From Nocardia tengchongensis (GTDB lineage: Bacteria > Actinomycetota > Actinomycetes > Mycobacteriales > Mycobacteriaceae), in the NCBI RefSeq assembly GCF_018362975.1, contig NZ_CP074371.1:6324001-6388000 (forward strand): 64,000 nt of DNA, read 5' to 3'. The position numbers and the translations under genes are program-made. Positions within the stretch are counted from its first letter, which is position 1. The number at the start of each line of letters is the position of its first letter. A model generated the notes under the pieces. The model was given only the letters and a program-made list of their open reading frames with translations, did no database searches and had not been told where the DNA came from. Of this stretch, positions 29,068-37,156 are shown piece after piece.

Positions 29068-29117
29068 CGCAGCCACCCCGAAAAGGTGAGTTCAGGCGGC
29101 CCCGCCGACCGACCAGG

Positions 29118-30017
29118 ATGACCTTGTCGGGCAGACTTGACCGGGTGGGAAACCTACCTGTGGCGGCAGTGGTCTGCGCGTTCATCGGCGCGGTGCTGTT
29201 CGCGGTGTCGGCCGTGGCGCAGCAACGGGCAGCGGCGGACGTGCCCGAAGGGGATGCGTTGCTGGCCAGGCTGATTCGCAATCCGCGCTGGCTGGCCGGT
29301 TTGATCGGCGACGCGGGAGGGTTCGCGTTCCAGGTGGTGGCGCTGGCCTTGGGGTCGGTGCTGGTGGTGCAGCCGATCCTGGTGACCGCGCTGGTGTTCG
29401 CGCTGCCGCTGGCCGCGCATTACAGCGGGCGGCGGGTGACGGCGGTGATGTGGTTGCAGGCGGCGGCGCTGTCGATCGCGCTGGCCTGCTTCCTGGTGGT
29501 CGGGGAACCGACCGAGGGGGTCACCGCAGCACCGTGGCACCGCTGGGTGCTGCCGCTCGGGTTGGTGGCCGGTGTGGTGGTGGCCGGCATCGTGGTGGCT
29601 ACCACCGTGCGCGTGCCGACCCTGCAAGCGTTGCTGCTGGGCACGGCGGCCGGTCTGATGTTCGGTATCTCCGCCGCTCTCACCGCGAACGTCACCAAAC
29701 TGTTCGCCGACAGCATCACCGCCGGACTCACCAGCTGGGAGCTGTACGTCCTGGCCGCCTGCGGCTTACTCGGCTTCTACGTGCAACAGCGTGGCTACCA
29801 GGTGGGACCGCTATCGGCCTCCCTGCCCGCGTTCACCGTCGCCGAGCCGTTGGGCGCGGCCTTCCTCGGCATGACGGTCCTCGACGAGCGACTGCGCTCC
29901 GGCCCGCTCGGCACCACCTTCGTCGCCGCCTCGGTCGTCGTCATGTGTGTTGCCGCGGTGCGCCTTTCCCGCGCCCAGGCCGCTCCCCTCACCAACCCGC
30001 AACCCGCCACCGACTGA
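29118..30017 (+). CDS. DMT-superfamily transporter
   Basis: 299 residues with nine to ten hydrophobic segments (AAVVCAFIGAVLFAVSAVAQ, GFAFQVVALALGSVLVVQP, GLMFGISAALTANVTK). PILVTALVFALPLAA and AFTVAEPLGAAFLG are typical of the DMT (EamA-like) actinobacterial 'DMT family transporter' group. GTG 29145 could be the start instead of ATG 29118. Substrate unknown. Confidence 0.78.
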   Translation: MTLSGRLDRVGNLPVAAVVCAFIGAVLFAVSAVAQQRAAADVPEGDALLARLIRNPRWLAGLIGDAGGFAFQVVALALGSVLVVQPILVTALVFALPLAAHYSGRRVTAVMWLQAAALSIALACFLVVGEPTEGVTAAPWHRWVLPLGLVAGVVVAGIVVATTVRVPTLQALLLGTAAGLMFGISAALTANVTKLFADSITAGLTSWELYVLAACGLLGFYVQQRGYQVGPLSASLPAFTVAEPLGAAFLGMTVLDERLRSGPLGTTFVAASVVVMCVAAVRLSRAQAAPLTNPQPATD

Positions 30018-30065
30018 CCCGCCCCCGACACCCACGACATGCCCGAAATCGCCCGTTTTCCTGGC

Positions 30066-30217
30066 GATTTGCATAACCCACCCACCCATAGGCTAATGTT
30101 CTGTCCCGCAAGCCGATCGGCCCACAAGGCCTGGCGAGCACGCGGATGTAGCGCAGCTGGTAGCGCATCACCTTGCCAAGGTGAGGGTCGCGAGTTCGAA
30201 TCTCGTCATCCGCTCAA
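30066..30217. repeat. 152-bp perfect direct repeat, copy A
   Basis: Identical base for base to 31790-31941. Contains the promoter (TTTGCAT ... TAATGT), leader and tRNA-Gly(GCC). The two copies enclose 30218-31789. Confidence 0.95.
30142..30214 (+). tRNA. tRNA-Gly (GCC), copy 2
   Basis: Same as copy 1 except the T arm, CGAGTTCGAATCTCG. Lies inside direct repeat copy A. Confidence 0.97.
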
Positions 30218-30229
30218 AGAAGGAATCCT

Positions 30230-30304
30230 GCGCGATTAGCTCAGCGGGAGAGCGCTTCCCTGACACGGAAGAGGTCACTGGTTCAATCCCAGTATCGCGC
30301 ACCA
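30230..30304 (+). tRNA. tRNA-Val (GAC) with encoded CCA, copy 2
   Basis: Identical in sequence to 25490-25564, anticodon GAC, with ACCA encoded and the same terminator downstream. Follows tRNA-Gly by 15 bp; the Cys gene of the first cluster is missing here. Confidence 0.97.
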
Positions 30305-30319
30305 CAGTTCGACCAGATC

Positions 30320-30345
30320 AGGCCCGGCTCACGCCGGGCCTTTCT
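30320..30345. terminator. Terminator shared by tRNA-Val and the convergent hydrolase
   Basis: AGGCCCGGC TCAC GCCGGGCCT TTCTG. The TGA stop of the hydrolase on the minus strand (30329-30331) falls in the loop of this hairpin, so the same hairpin ends both transcripts. Confidence 0.88.
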
Positions 30346-31198
30346 GTTGTGCGCCCCTGGGCTCGGCACCCGATAGCCGGTGGACGGCGGCTGCGATCTG
30401 GGCGGGGCGTTCGGCCGGGATGAGGTGCGTGGAGTCGGCGTCCTCGAGCACAGCTCCGATCTCCTCGGCGTAGCGGCGCTGGTATTCGTGGATGGCGTCG
30501 AAGCTGCGGGCCTGGAAGCGGGTGGGGCGGGCGGCGGAGATGACGGTGACGTCGGTGTTGGGGCGGCGTGGCGGTCTGGTTCGGAATTCGGCGATCGCGG
30601 CCGCGACGGCCTGTAGTTCGTTGCGGGTTTGCGCGAAGCCTGCCGGGGTGAAGTCTTCGGCCAGCATGGTTGCGTAGGTGGGGGCGGGGAACATTCGGCC
30701 GTAGGAGCGGGTGAGGGCGGCCATGAGAGGGCGGATGCGGGACAGGGACTGTTCTACGGCGAGAATGCGATCGGTCTTCTTCGCCGTGGCGGTCCAGTCG
30801 TCGTAGATCGGGGCCTGTTCGGGGGTGGGGTCGACCAGGACCACGCCGACCGGCTGTGGCGACATCTTGTCGATGGCGCGTCTGACCACCAAGCCACCCA
30901 TGCTGTGCGCCACCAGAATCAGCCGCCGTGGTGCGAGCTGCTCGATCAGTGCGGCCAGGGTGTCGGACATGTCGTCGATGCTCTGGGGTGGGCCGATTCG
31001 TTTGCTGCGGCCACGACCGGCGCGGTCGTAGGCGACGGTTCGCACGCTGTCGGCGAGTAGCGCTACGACCGGATCCCAGAGCAGTCGGCCTGCGCCCGTG
31101 CCGGATTCGAATACCACGCAGGTGTCCCCCGACCCGGACTCCTCGACATAGATCTCATTGCCGCCCAAGAACAATCGGCGTCCCGGCACGTTCCGCAT
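30329..31198 (-). CDS. Alpha/beta hydrolase
   Basis: 289 residues from ATG 31198 with GGGAGGG. VVFESGTGAGRLLWDPVVA is the oxyanion loop, VAHSMGGLVVRRAID the nucleophile Ser, and DSTHLIPAERP the catalytic His. Its last residues QQKGPA are encoded by the arm of the tRNA-Val terminator, a sign that its 3' end was formed by a rearrangement. Divergent from the ArsR-type gene across 62 bp. Substrate unknown. Confidence 0.82.
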   Translation of the reverse strand: MRNVPGRRLFLGGNEIYVEESGSGDTCVVFESGTGAGRLLWDPVVALLADSVRTVAYDRAGRGRSKRIGPPQSIDDMSDTLAALIEQLAPRRLILVAHSMGGLVVRRAIDKMSPQPVGVVLVDPTPEQAPIYDDWTATAKKTDRILAVEQSLSRIRPLMAALTRSYGRMFPAPTYATMLAEDFTPAGFAQTRNELQAVAAAIAEFRTRPPRRPNTDVTVISAARPTRFQARSFDAIHEYQRRYAEEIGAVLEDADSTHLIPAERPAQIAAAVHRLSGAEPRGAQQKGPA

Positions 31199-31260
31199 GA
31201 TGACCCTCCCGTGAACGATCCCAACTTTGGAAACGGTACCAGAAATGGGATAGTAGGGCC

Positions 31261-31791
31261 ATGGATGCCACCGACCTGCTGCTGCACCCCGTTCGATTGC
31301 GCATCGTGCACGCGTTGTCCGGAGGCCGCACCCACAGCGCGTCCGAACTCTGTGACCACCTGGCTGACGTGCCGCGGACCAGCATCTATCGACATCTGGG
31401 CCTGCTGGTCGAGGGTGAGATGCTCGAAGTCGCGGGCGAGCGCAAGGTGCGCGGCGCGATCGAGCGGTCCTACCGGCTACGTGCCGACCGGCCCACCATC
31501 GCCCCCGAGGCCGGGGCGTCGATGACCCCGGACGAACACCGCCGCGGCTTCGCCACCGCCATGGCGGTCCTCATCGCCGAATTCAACGCCTACCTCGACC
31601 AGACCGACGCCGACCCGTACGCCGACTCGGTGAGCTACCGGCAGGCCACCCTGTGGCTCACCCCCGATGAACTGGCCACCATGCTCTCCAGCCTCCGCGA
31701 CGTCGTCACCCCGTTCGCGGCCAACACCCCGGGTGAAGACCGCAGGCCCTACCGAATCAGCCCGATCCTGTTCCCGGGGGAAAGCCCCTGA
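31261..31791 (+). CDS. ArsR-type winged-helix regulator
   Basis: 176 residues. N-terminal winged helix: LLLHPVRLRIVHALSGGRTH, SASELCDHLADVPRTSIYRH, then EGEMLEVAGERKVRGA. The longer C-terminal half (WLTPDELATMLSSLRD) is typical of the HTH_20/ArsR-like group of actinobacteria. The stop codon TGA uses the first two bases of the repeat copy at 31790, so the gene end was set by the duplication. CCAACTTTGG at about 31221-31230 is a possible operator before the divergent hydrolase. Confidence 0.8.
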   Translation: MDATDLLLHPVRLRIVHALSGGRTHSASELCDHLADVPRTSIYRHLGLLVEGEMLEVAGERKVRGAIERSYRLRADRPTIAPEAGASMTPDEHRRGFATAMAVLIAEFNAYLDQTDADPYADSVSYRQATLWLTPDELATMLSSLRDVVTPFAANTPGEDRRPYRISPILFPGESP

Positions 31792-31941
31792 TTTGCATAA
31801 CCCACCCACCCATAGGCTAATGTTCTGTCCCGCAAGCCGATCGGCCCACAAGGCCTGGCGAGCACGCGGATGTAGCGCAGCTGGTAGCGCATCACCTTGC
31901 CAAGGTGAGGGTCGCGAGTTCGAATCTCGTCATCCGCTCAA
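31790..31941. repeat. 152-bp perfect direct repeat, copy B
   Basis: Identical to 30066-30217; period 1,724 bp. Carries the promoter and tRNA-Gly copy 3. Confidence 0.95.
31866..31938 (+). tRNA. tRNA-Gly (GCC), copy 3
   Basis: Identical to the gene at 30142-30214 together with its promoter. No tRNA-Val follows this copy. Confidence 0.97.
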
Positions 31942-32027
31942 CACGTCGGTCGATTGATCACGATCCGTTCCGGGTTCATTCGATTTCAATCCTTCTCTCG
32001 GCCGCCCCCGGAAAATAACCTGCCGGT

Positions 32028-32471
32028 ATGACGACAAACGTTGTGACCGAACAGGATCCGAAGATCGCCGCGATCGCCGCCTTCTTCGACGCCTACGCCC
32101 GCTACGACCTCGACGGCATGCGGGCGGTCCTCACCGAGGACATCGCCTGGACCATTCCCGGCCACCACCCGCTCTCGGGCACCAAGCACGGCATCGACGA
32201 GGTGGTCGAGTTCTTCAATCAGCTCGCCACCGCGGGGATGAAGGCCGAGACCTTCTTCCTCCAGGCCAATGACGAGTACGTGGTCGACATCCACCGCGGC
32301 TACTCCACCGCCGGTGAGGGCAAGGTGGACACCATCTGGGCGCTGGTGTGGCACTTCAACACCGAAGGCAAGGTCGACCGGGTCGTCAACCTTTCCGGCG
32401 ACCAGCACCAGATGGACACCTACGTCTGGCAGAACTACAGCCTCGCTCCCCTGCCCACTCGCCTGGCGTAG
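32028..32471 (+). CDS. SnoaL/NTF2-like protein
   Basis: 147 residues. AAIAAFFDAYARYDLDGMRA, VLTEDIAWTIPGHHPLSGTK and VVNLSGDQHQMDTYVW fit the SnoaL-like branch of the NTF2 superfamily, small hydrolase/isomerase-like pockets. Stand-alone gene after tRNA-Gly copy 3. Substrate unknown; not similar enough by eye to the 8198 protein to call paralogue. Confidence 0.78.
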   Translation: MTTNVVTEQDPKIAAIAAFFDAYARYDLDGMRAVLTEDIAWTIPGHHPLSGTKHGIDEVVEFFNQLATAGMKAETFFLQANDEYVVDIHRGYSTAGEGKVDTIWALVWHFNTEGKVDRVVNLSGDQHQMDTYVWQNYSLAPLPTRLA

Positions 32472-32605
32472 CTCCTCCACGACTCCATCCGCAACCACCG
32501 TTCGGGCGGGGTCGGCAGACTCGTCGCGGCAAGGAAATCGATAGCGATCGTTAAGCGGTGAGCCCTACATTTTCGAGGAGTCCAGCTCCGAGGGGGTGAA
32601 AGGCT

Positions 32606-33007
32606 ATGGCGCTACGTATTTCCGGGCGGGCGATCACCAGTGACATGACGCCTGAGACCGCGCACCTGGTTCCCGGGTCCGACGGGGGACGGTGGGTGCT
32701 GAGTTGGCTGCCGGGGCGGGATCTGACCCGGGAGCAGGCGATCGACGGCATGGCGCTCGACGAGATCTTGAGCGACTTGTCCGCCACCGACGAGGAGTTC
32801 GTGCTGGAGCTGGCCGCGTTGCGAGCCGAATCGCTGGGCATGCGGCTGGAGGAGGCCGTGGTGCGGTTGGCGGCTCGGATCCTCGAGCGGGATCGGCGGC
32901 AGCGGCGTGCGGAAGGCCAGGACCGTTCCCCGGGTGGACCGGCGGAACGGCCCTGCCCCCGGCCCGCGAATCCGTCCGGCTCCCACTGTTCTTCCGGGAT
33001 CCGGTGA
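32606..33007 (+). CDS. Conserved hypothetical protein
   Basis: 133 residues from ATG 32606 (GAAAGG upstream). A compact folded part of about 95 residues (WVLSWLPGRDLTREQAIDGM, ALDEILSDLSATDEEFVLEL, then basic RILERDRRQRR) is followed by a Pro/Ser/Cys-rich tail that does not look coding; a frameshift near 32920 is possible, but I could not resolve it. Common in Nocardia-like genomes by style; no function. 52 bp before the EACC1-like gene, same strand. Confidence 0.6.
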   Translation: MALRISGRAITSDMTPETAHLVPGSDGGRWVLSWLPGRDLTREQAIDGMALDEILSDLSATDEEFVLELAALRAESLGMRLEEAVVRLAARILERDRRQRRAEGQDRSPGGPAERPCPRPANPSGSHCSSGIR

Positions 33008-33059
33008 CCGCGGCCGGCGGCCTAGACTTGCGGCACAACACTTGCTGGGGAGGGTTCAC

Positions 33060-33452
33060 GTGACCGCGACGATCACCATCTCGATCTGCGACGCCGACGA
33101 CGACATCGCCGAATTGGGTTCGCTGTTCGAGGCGATCGTGGAAGACGACGACCTGCGCGCCGTGCGAAAGCAGCGGGTCAGCGGTGCGCCGCGGCCGGAT
33201 GTGCTGGGTGCGGAGGAGGTCATCAAGCTGGTGGTGGAGTCGGCGCCGCTGATGGGTGCGGTGACCGCGTGCGTGACGGCGTGGCTGGCCGGGCGCACCA
33301 CGAAATTCACGCTGAAGATCGGGGATTCGGAGATCTCGGTCAAGGGCAAGGTGTCCGAGGATCTGGTGCGGCAGGCGCTCGAGCAGGTTCGGCCGGACGC
33401 GAAAGAGCTGGAGAGCGTTCCGGATGCGGGGGGCGCGACTCCCCCGCAGTGA
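33060..33452 (+). CDS. EACC1-like protein (effector-associated constant component)
   Basis: 130 residues from GTG 33060, preceded by GGGGAGGG. TITISICDADDDIAELGSLF, then LGAEEVIKLVVESAPLMGAV, one hydrophobic helix (TACVTAWLAG) and FTLKIGDSEISVKGKVSED resembles the effector-associated constant component 1 family described for actinobacterial conflict systems, where it accompanies a protease or other effector. No such effector is beside it here; the upstream gene is a small unknown and the downstream gene runs the other way. So the assignment is by pattern and the system may be incomplete. Confidence 0.55.
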   Translation: MTATITISICDADDDIAELGSLFEAIVEDDDLRAVRKQRVSGAPRPDVLGAEEVIKLVVESAPLMGAVTACVTAWLAGRTTKFTLKIGDSEISVKGKVSEDLVRQALEQVRPDAKELESVPDAGGATPPQ

Positions 33453-33464
33453 ATCGGCGCCGGT

Positions 33465-34331
33465 CTACTTCAGGAACGCGGTCAATGCCGTGGCGACCGC
33501 ATCCGGGTTCTCCACTTGCGGGTAGTGCCCGGTGGTCGGTGGTTCGTCCAGCACGGTGAACTGCGCGTGCGGCAGGCGTTCCCGGAGTCGGGGCAGGACG
33601 TGGCCGCCGCTGACCGGGTCGGCCGGGCCCCAGATGAACTGCACCGGGCCGGGATACTGTTCGAGGGCGCTGCGCCAGCGTTCGGCGTGGTGGCGGCGCT
33701 CGTCGATGTAATAGAGCAGCCGGTGCTGGACACGCAGGCCGCGCCCCATGATCATGGCCCGCCACATGTCGTCCAGCTGCTCGTCGTCCACTGGGCGACC
33801 GAGTATCTCGCGCAGCGACTTTCGAAACATCGAGGCCGTGGCCAGGTGCTGGAACACGGCGCCGAACGGACTGTGCAGCAGCCGCTGTGTGCGGGTGGGG
33901 CGGTGCAGGTCCGGGTACAGGCCCCCGTTGAGGAACGCCGCCATAGTGATCCGGCTCGCGTTGCGGTGCAACAGTTCCTGGGCGACCGAGACTCCGTAGT
34001 CGTGCGCGACCAGCGCGGTCGGGCCGATACCGAGATGACTCCACAGTTCTTCGACGATGGTCGCCTGCTCGGTGATGCGGTAGTCGTGGCCGGCCGGTTT
34101 CGCACTGGCGCCGAAGCCGAGCAGGTCCACGGTGGTGACCCGGCAGCCGGATGCGGTCAGCGCCGGCAGAATCGGGGCCCAGTCGTGGGAGGAGGTCGGG
34201 AATCCGTGCAGCAGGGTCACCGGGCGGCCGTCCTCGGGGCCGTCCTGCCGATGGAAGATCTCGTGGCCCACGATGCGCGTACGCTCACCGCCGGCGATCC
34301 ACTGTTCGAGGGAGAGCGGCATCGTGGTCAC
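33465..34331 (-). CDS. Haloalkane-dehalogenase/epoxide-hydrolase-like alpha/beta hydrolase
   Basis: 288 residues. TLLHGFPTSSHDWAPIL (oxyanion), nucleophile Asp in LVAHDYGVSVAQELL, cap-domain residues around FQHLATASMFRKSL, and TTGHYPQVENP with the His. An Asp nucleophile places it with dehalogenases and epoxide hydrolases rather than esterases. Overlaps the fumarylacetoacetate-hydrolase-type gene by ATGA; joint operon. Confidence 0.85.
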   Translation of the reverse strand: MTTMPLSLEQWIAGGERTRIVGHEIFHRQDGPEDGRPVTLLHGFPTSSHDWAPILPALTASGCRVTTVDLLGFGASAKPAGHDYRITEQATIVEELWSHLGIGPTALVAHDYGVSVAQELLHRNASRITMAAFLNGGLYPDLHRPTRTQRLLHSPFGAVFQHLATASMFRKSLREILGRPVDDEQLDDMWRAMIMGRGLRVQHRLLYYIDERRHHAERWRSALEQYPGPVQFIWGPADPVSGGHVLPRLRERLPHAQFTVLDEPPTTGHYPQVENPDAVATALTAFLK

Positions 34332-35293
34332 GCCGTTCCGCCCGCCAGGATTCGGTGTTCGATGACGCCGATCTCATCGATTTCCAGGCGCAGGTCGTCC
34401 CCCGGGGCGAGCCAGTGGCCCAGTTCCATACCCGATCCGCCGGGCAGCGTGCCCGAGCACATCAGCTCACCGGGGTAGAGCTGTTCACCACGCGACACGT
34501 GGGCGATGGCCTCGGCCATCGAGTACCGCATGCCATGAGTCCCGGTGCGCGAGACGGTGTTTCCGTTGATGGTGACCGTGGCGGTGAGACGGTCGAGGCG
34601 GTCGGCCACGGCGGGTCCGGCGACCGCGGTCGCCGACATCGAGGTGACGAAGTGCTTGGAGCGCTGCGGACCGAATCCTGAACGCATCTCCGGCAATTGG
34701 ATGTCACGGGCGGAGAAATCGTTGATCACGACGACAGCCGTGATCGCGGCCGCGGCCTGTTCGACGGTGGCGTCACGCAACGGCGCGCCGAGTACGACCC
34801 CGAGTTCGAGCTCGAAATCCAACGCTCGGCTGTAGACCGGCGGGGCGACCGGAATCCCCGACGGGACGATCGTCAGCGCGTTCGACATGTAGTAGATCGG
34901 CTGGGAGTACCACAGCGCGTGCGGGCGGAACGGCGGGAAGGTTCGGCGGGTGAGCGCCTCGTAGATCTGTCCGACACGGTAGCCCGCCGGGAGGAAGCGC
35001 TTGGTGAGTCCGCGGGCGGCGTCCACGGCGTGCTGTTCGAAGAGCATGAAGTCGCGGAACGACGCCGGGCACACGGGCAGGACCGCGGCTCCGTCGGCCA
35101 ACCCGAGCGCGTCGTAGCGCGCGATCTCGAACTCACTGGAAAACACCGACGGCGCGACGAAACCGTCACCGGCACTGCCCGCTTCGTCACCGGATCGCCA
35201 GCCGTCGCCGGTGTCGATCTCGGTGTCGATGCGGTGTTCGCCACGGCGGAGGATCCGCCGGAGCCGCGGCGCGGAAGTGGTCGGAGCGTTCAT
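34328..35293 (-). CDS. Fumarylacetoacetate hydrolase (FAH) family enzyme
   Basis: 321 residues. The metal-site and catalytic pattern of the FAH superfamily is seen: RALDFELELGVVLGAPL, VVINDFSARDIQLPEMRSGF and GELMCSGTLPGGSGMELGH. These enzymes cleave C-C bonds in beta-diketones or hydrolyse/decarboxylate aromatic ring-fission products. With the haloalkane-type hydrolase and an acyl-CoA synthetase nearby, a small catabolic unit for an aromatic or cyclic acid is plausible. Preceded by an operator-like palindrome at 35374. Confidence 0.85.
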   Translation of the reverse strand: MNAPTTSAPRLRRILRRGEHRIDTEIDTGDGWRSGDEAGSAGDGFVAPSVFSSEFEIARYDALGLADGAAVLPVCPASFRDFMLFEQHAVDAARGLTKRFLPAGYRVGQIYEALTRRTFPPFRPHALWYSQPIYYMSNALTIVPSGIPVAPPVYSRALDFELELGVVLGAPLRDATVEQAAAAITAVVVINDFSARDIQLPEMRSGFGPQRSKHFVTSMSATAVAGPAVADRLDRLTATVTINGNTVSRTGTHGMRYSMAEAIAHVSRGEQLYPGELMCSGTLPGGSGMELGHWLAPGDDLRLEIDEIGVIEHRILAGGTA

Positions 35294-35373
35294 CGTGTCG
35301 CAGCCTTCGTCTCGGCGGCGGTGGGGTCTGCCGCGGTGGCGTCAGGGCACAGTAGGTGCTCTCGCAGGGATCG

Positions 35374-35393
35374 TATGGTCAGATCAGACCATA
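35374..35393. promoter_or_regulatory. Palindromic operator candidate
   Basis: TATGGTC AGATCA GACCATA, a 7-bp inverted repeat about 80 bp upstream of the FAH-hydrolase operon. Similar to TGGTC-n-GACCA operators of GntR/FadR-like regulators; no such regulator is encoded next to it. Confidence 0.55.
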
Positions 35394-35470
35394 GTGCGGC
35401 GTGGCCCGTGGCGCAGGGAGCGTCGCCGACACGCCCTGCGCGCCGTCCGGAATCCTCAGCTTGGCGGGCG

Positions 35471-37015
35471 TCAGTTGACCATGCGGGCCTTGTCCCCCCA
35501 ATACTGTTCCCGCAGATCGCGTTTGAGGATCTTGCCCGCGCCCGACACCGGCAGGGCCTCGACCAGGTCCACGCTGCGCGGGGCCTTGTAGGCGGCGATG
35601 CGTTCCTTGGTGTGGTCGCGGATCTCGGCCGGGGTCACGGTGTGGCCGGGCTTGCAGACGATCACCGCGTGGACGCGCTCACCCCATTCGTCGTCGGGGA
35701 TGCCGATGACGGCGACCGCCGCCACGGCGGGGTGGGCGGCGATAGCGTTCTCCACCTCGGCGGAATAGACGTTCTCGCCGCCGGAGACGATCATGTCCTT
35801 CAACCGGTCGACGATGTGGAGGTAGCCGTCGGCGTCGAGGTAGCCGCCGTCGCCGGTGTGCAGCCAGCCCGTGCGCAGGGCGGCGGCGGTCTCGTCGGGC
35901 TTGTTCCAGTAGCCGAGCATGATGTGGCCGCCGCGGGTCACCACCTCACCGACCGCACCGGCGGGGACGTCCAGGCCGTCGGCGTCGACGATGCGGATTT
36001 CGCTGTGCGGCACCGCCTTTCCCGCGGAACGCAAGCGACCGGACCGGTGTTCTTCGGGGCCGAGCAGGGTGATGATCGGGGCGGCTTCGGTCTGGCCGTA
36101 GGCCTGGGTGAATCCGGCGCGGGGGAACAACCGCATGGCTCGCTCCAGGACGGCCTCCGAGATCGGGGAAGCGCCGTACATGAGGTATTCGACGCTGCCG
36201 AGGTCGAATTCGGCGGCGCGCGGGTGATCGGCGAGCAGCTGGATCATGACCGGCACCAGCACGCTCGAGGTGACCCGGTGCTGCTGAACGGCATTCAGCA
36301 CGGCGACCGGGTCGAAGGCCGGGATCATCACGTGGGTGCCGCCGGCGATGAGCACGCCCAGCCAGCCGGCCAGGTCGGCCAGGTGGAACATGGGCGCGGC
36401 GTGCAGGAACACCGCGTCCGGGGCCATCAGGTAGCCGGTGGCGACGCCGCCGAGCGCGGAGGTCATCAGGTTCGTGTGGCTGAGCATGACGCCCTTGGGG
36501 AAGCCGGTGGTGCCTCCGGTGTAAAAAATCCCGGCGAGCGCGTCGCCGCCACGGCGGGCGTCGGCGATGGGTTCGGCGGCGGCGATCAGCGCCTCGTAGG
36601 AGGTCATGCCGTCGGGGGTCGCGCCGTCGCCACAGTGGATGACTGTGGTCAGGCCGTCGAATCGTTCACGCAGGGCGGGCACGAGGGGCGCGAACGCGTC
36701 GTCGACCAGCAGCACGCGACTGTCGGAATCTTCCAGGCTGTAGGCGATTTCGGCGGCGCTCCAGCGGATATTGACCGGGTTGAGCACGGCGTCCGCCCAC
36801 GGCATGGCGAGCAGGTATTCGTGATAGCGGTCCGAGTTCAGCGACAGAATGGCGACCCGGTCGCCGGGGGCGACGCCGAGCCCGCGCAAGGCTCCGGCCA
36901 GCCGGGCCACCCGATCCATGACCTCCCGATTGGTGCGGGTCCGCTCGCCGTAGACGGTCATGGCGGCGTCGGGGTTCTGCTGGGTGGCGCGGTGCAGGCC
37001 CTGGGTCAGGTACAT
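35471..37015 (-). CDS. Long-chain-type acyl-CoA synthetase
   Basis: 514 residues from ATG 37015. AMP-binding motif YTGGTTGFPKGVMLSH, QAYGQTEAAPI, TGDGGYLDADGYLHIVDRLK and the catalytic lysine near SGAGKILKRDLR. GGENVYSAEVENAIAAHPAV is typical of FadD-like ligases. It activates a carboxylic acid as the CoA thioester via acyl-AMP. Diverges from the PucR regulator over 140 bp. Confidence 0.93.
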   Translation of the reverse strand: MYLTQGLHRATQQNPDAAMTVYGERTRTNREVMDRVARLAGALRGLGVAPGDRVAILSLNSDRYHEYLLAMPWADAVLNPVNIRWSAAEIAYSLEDSDSRVLLVDDAFAPLVPALRERFDGLTTVIHCGDGATPDGMTSYEALIAAAEPIADARRGGDALAGIFYTGGTTGFPKGVMLSHTNLMTSALGGVATGYLMAPDAVFLHAAPMFHLADLAGWLGVLIAGGTHVMIPAFDPVAVLNAVQQHRVTSSVLVPVMIQLLADHPRAAEFDLGSVEYLMYGASPISEAVLERAMRLFPRAGFTQAYGQTEAAPIITLLGPEEHRSGRLRSAGKAVPHSEIRIVDADGLDVPAGAVGEVVTRGGHIMLGYWNKPDETAAALRTGWLHTGDGGYLDADGYLHIVDRLKDMIVSGGENVYSAEVENAIAAHPAVAAVAVIGIPDDEWGERVHAVIVCKPGHTVTPAEIRDHTKERIAAYKAPRSVDLVEALPVSGAGKILKRDLREQYWGDKARMVN

Positions 37016-37156
37016 CGGGGAGCCCTTCGTCGAACAACTGTGGTCGGTGTCACGAGTATTCGTGGCGGATGTGACCTGCGCCATGGAAGCGGGGTTCAAT
37101 TCGGGCTCCGCGGTTTGTTGATTTCTCCAAGCCGGCGGTCGTAGGGTCGGGGCACC

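Noticed and set aside
34697..37144. 815-codon plus-strand frame opposite the FAH and acyl-CoA synthetase genes
   Set aside because: Antisense shadow; the minus-strand genes have complete family motifs and proper starts.
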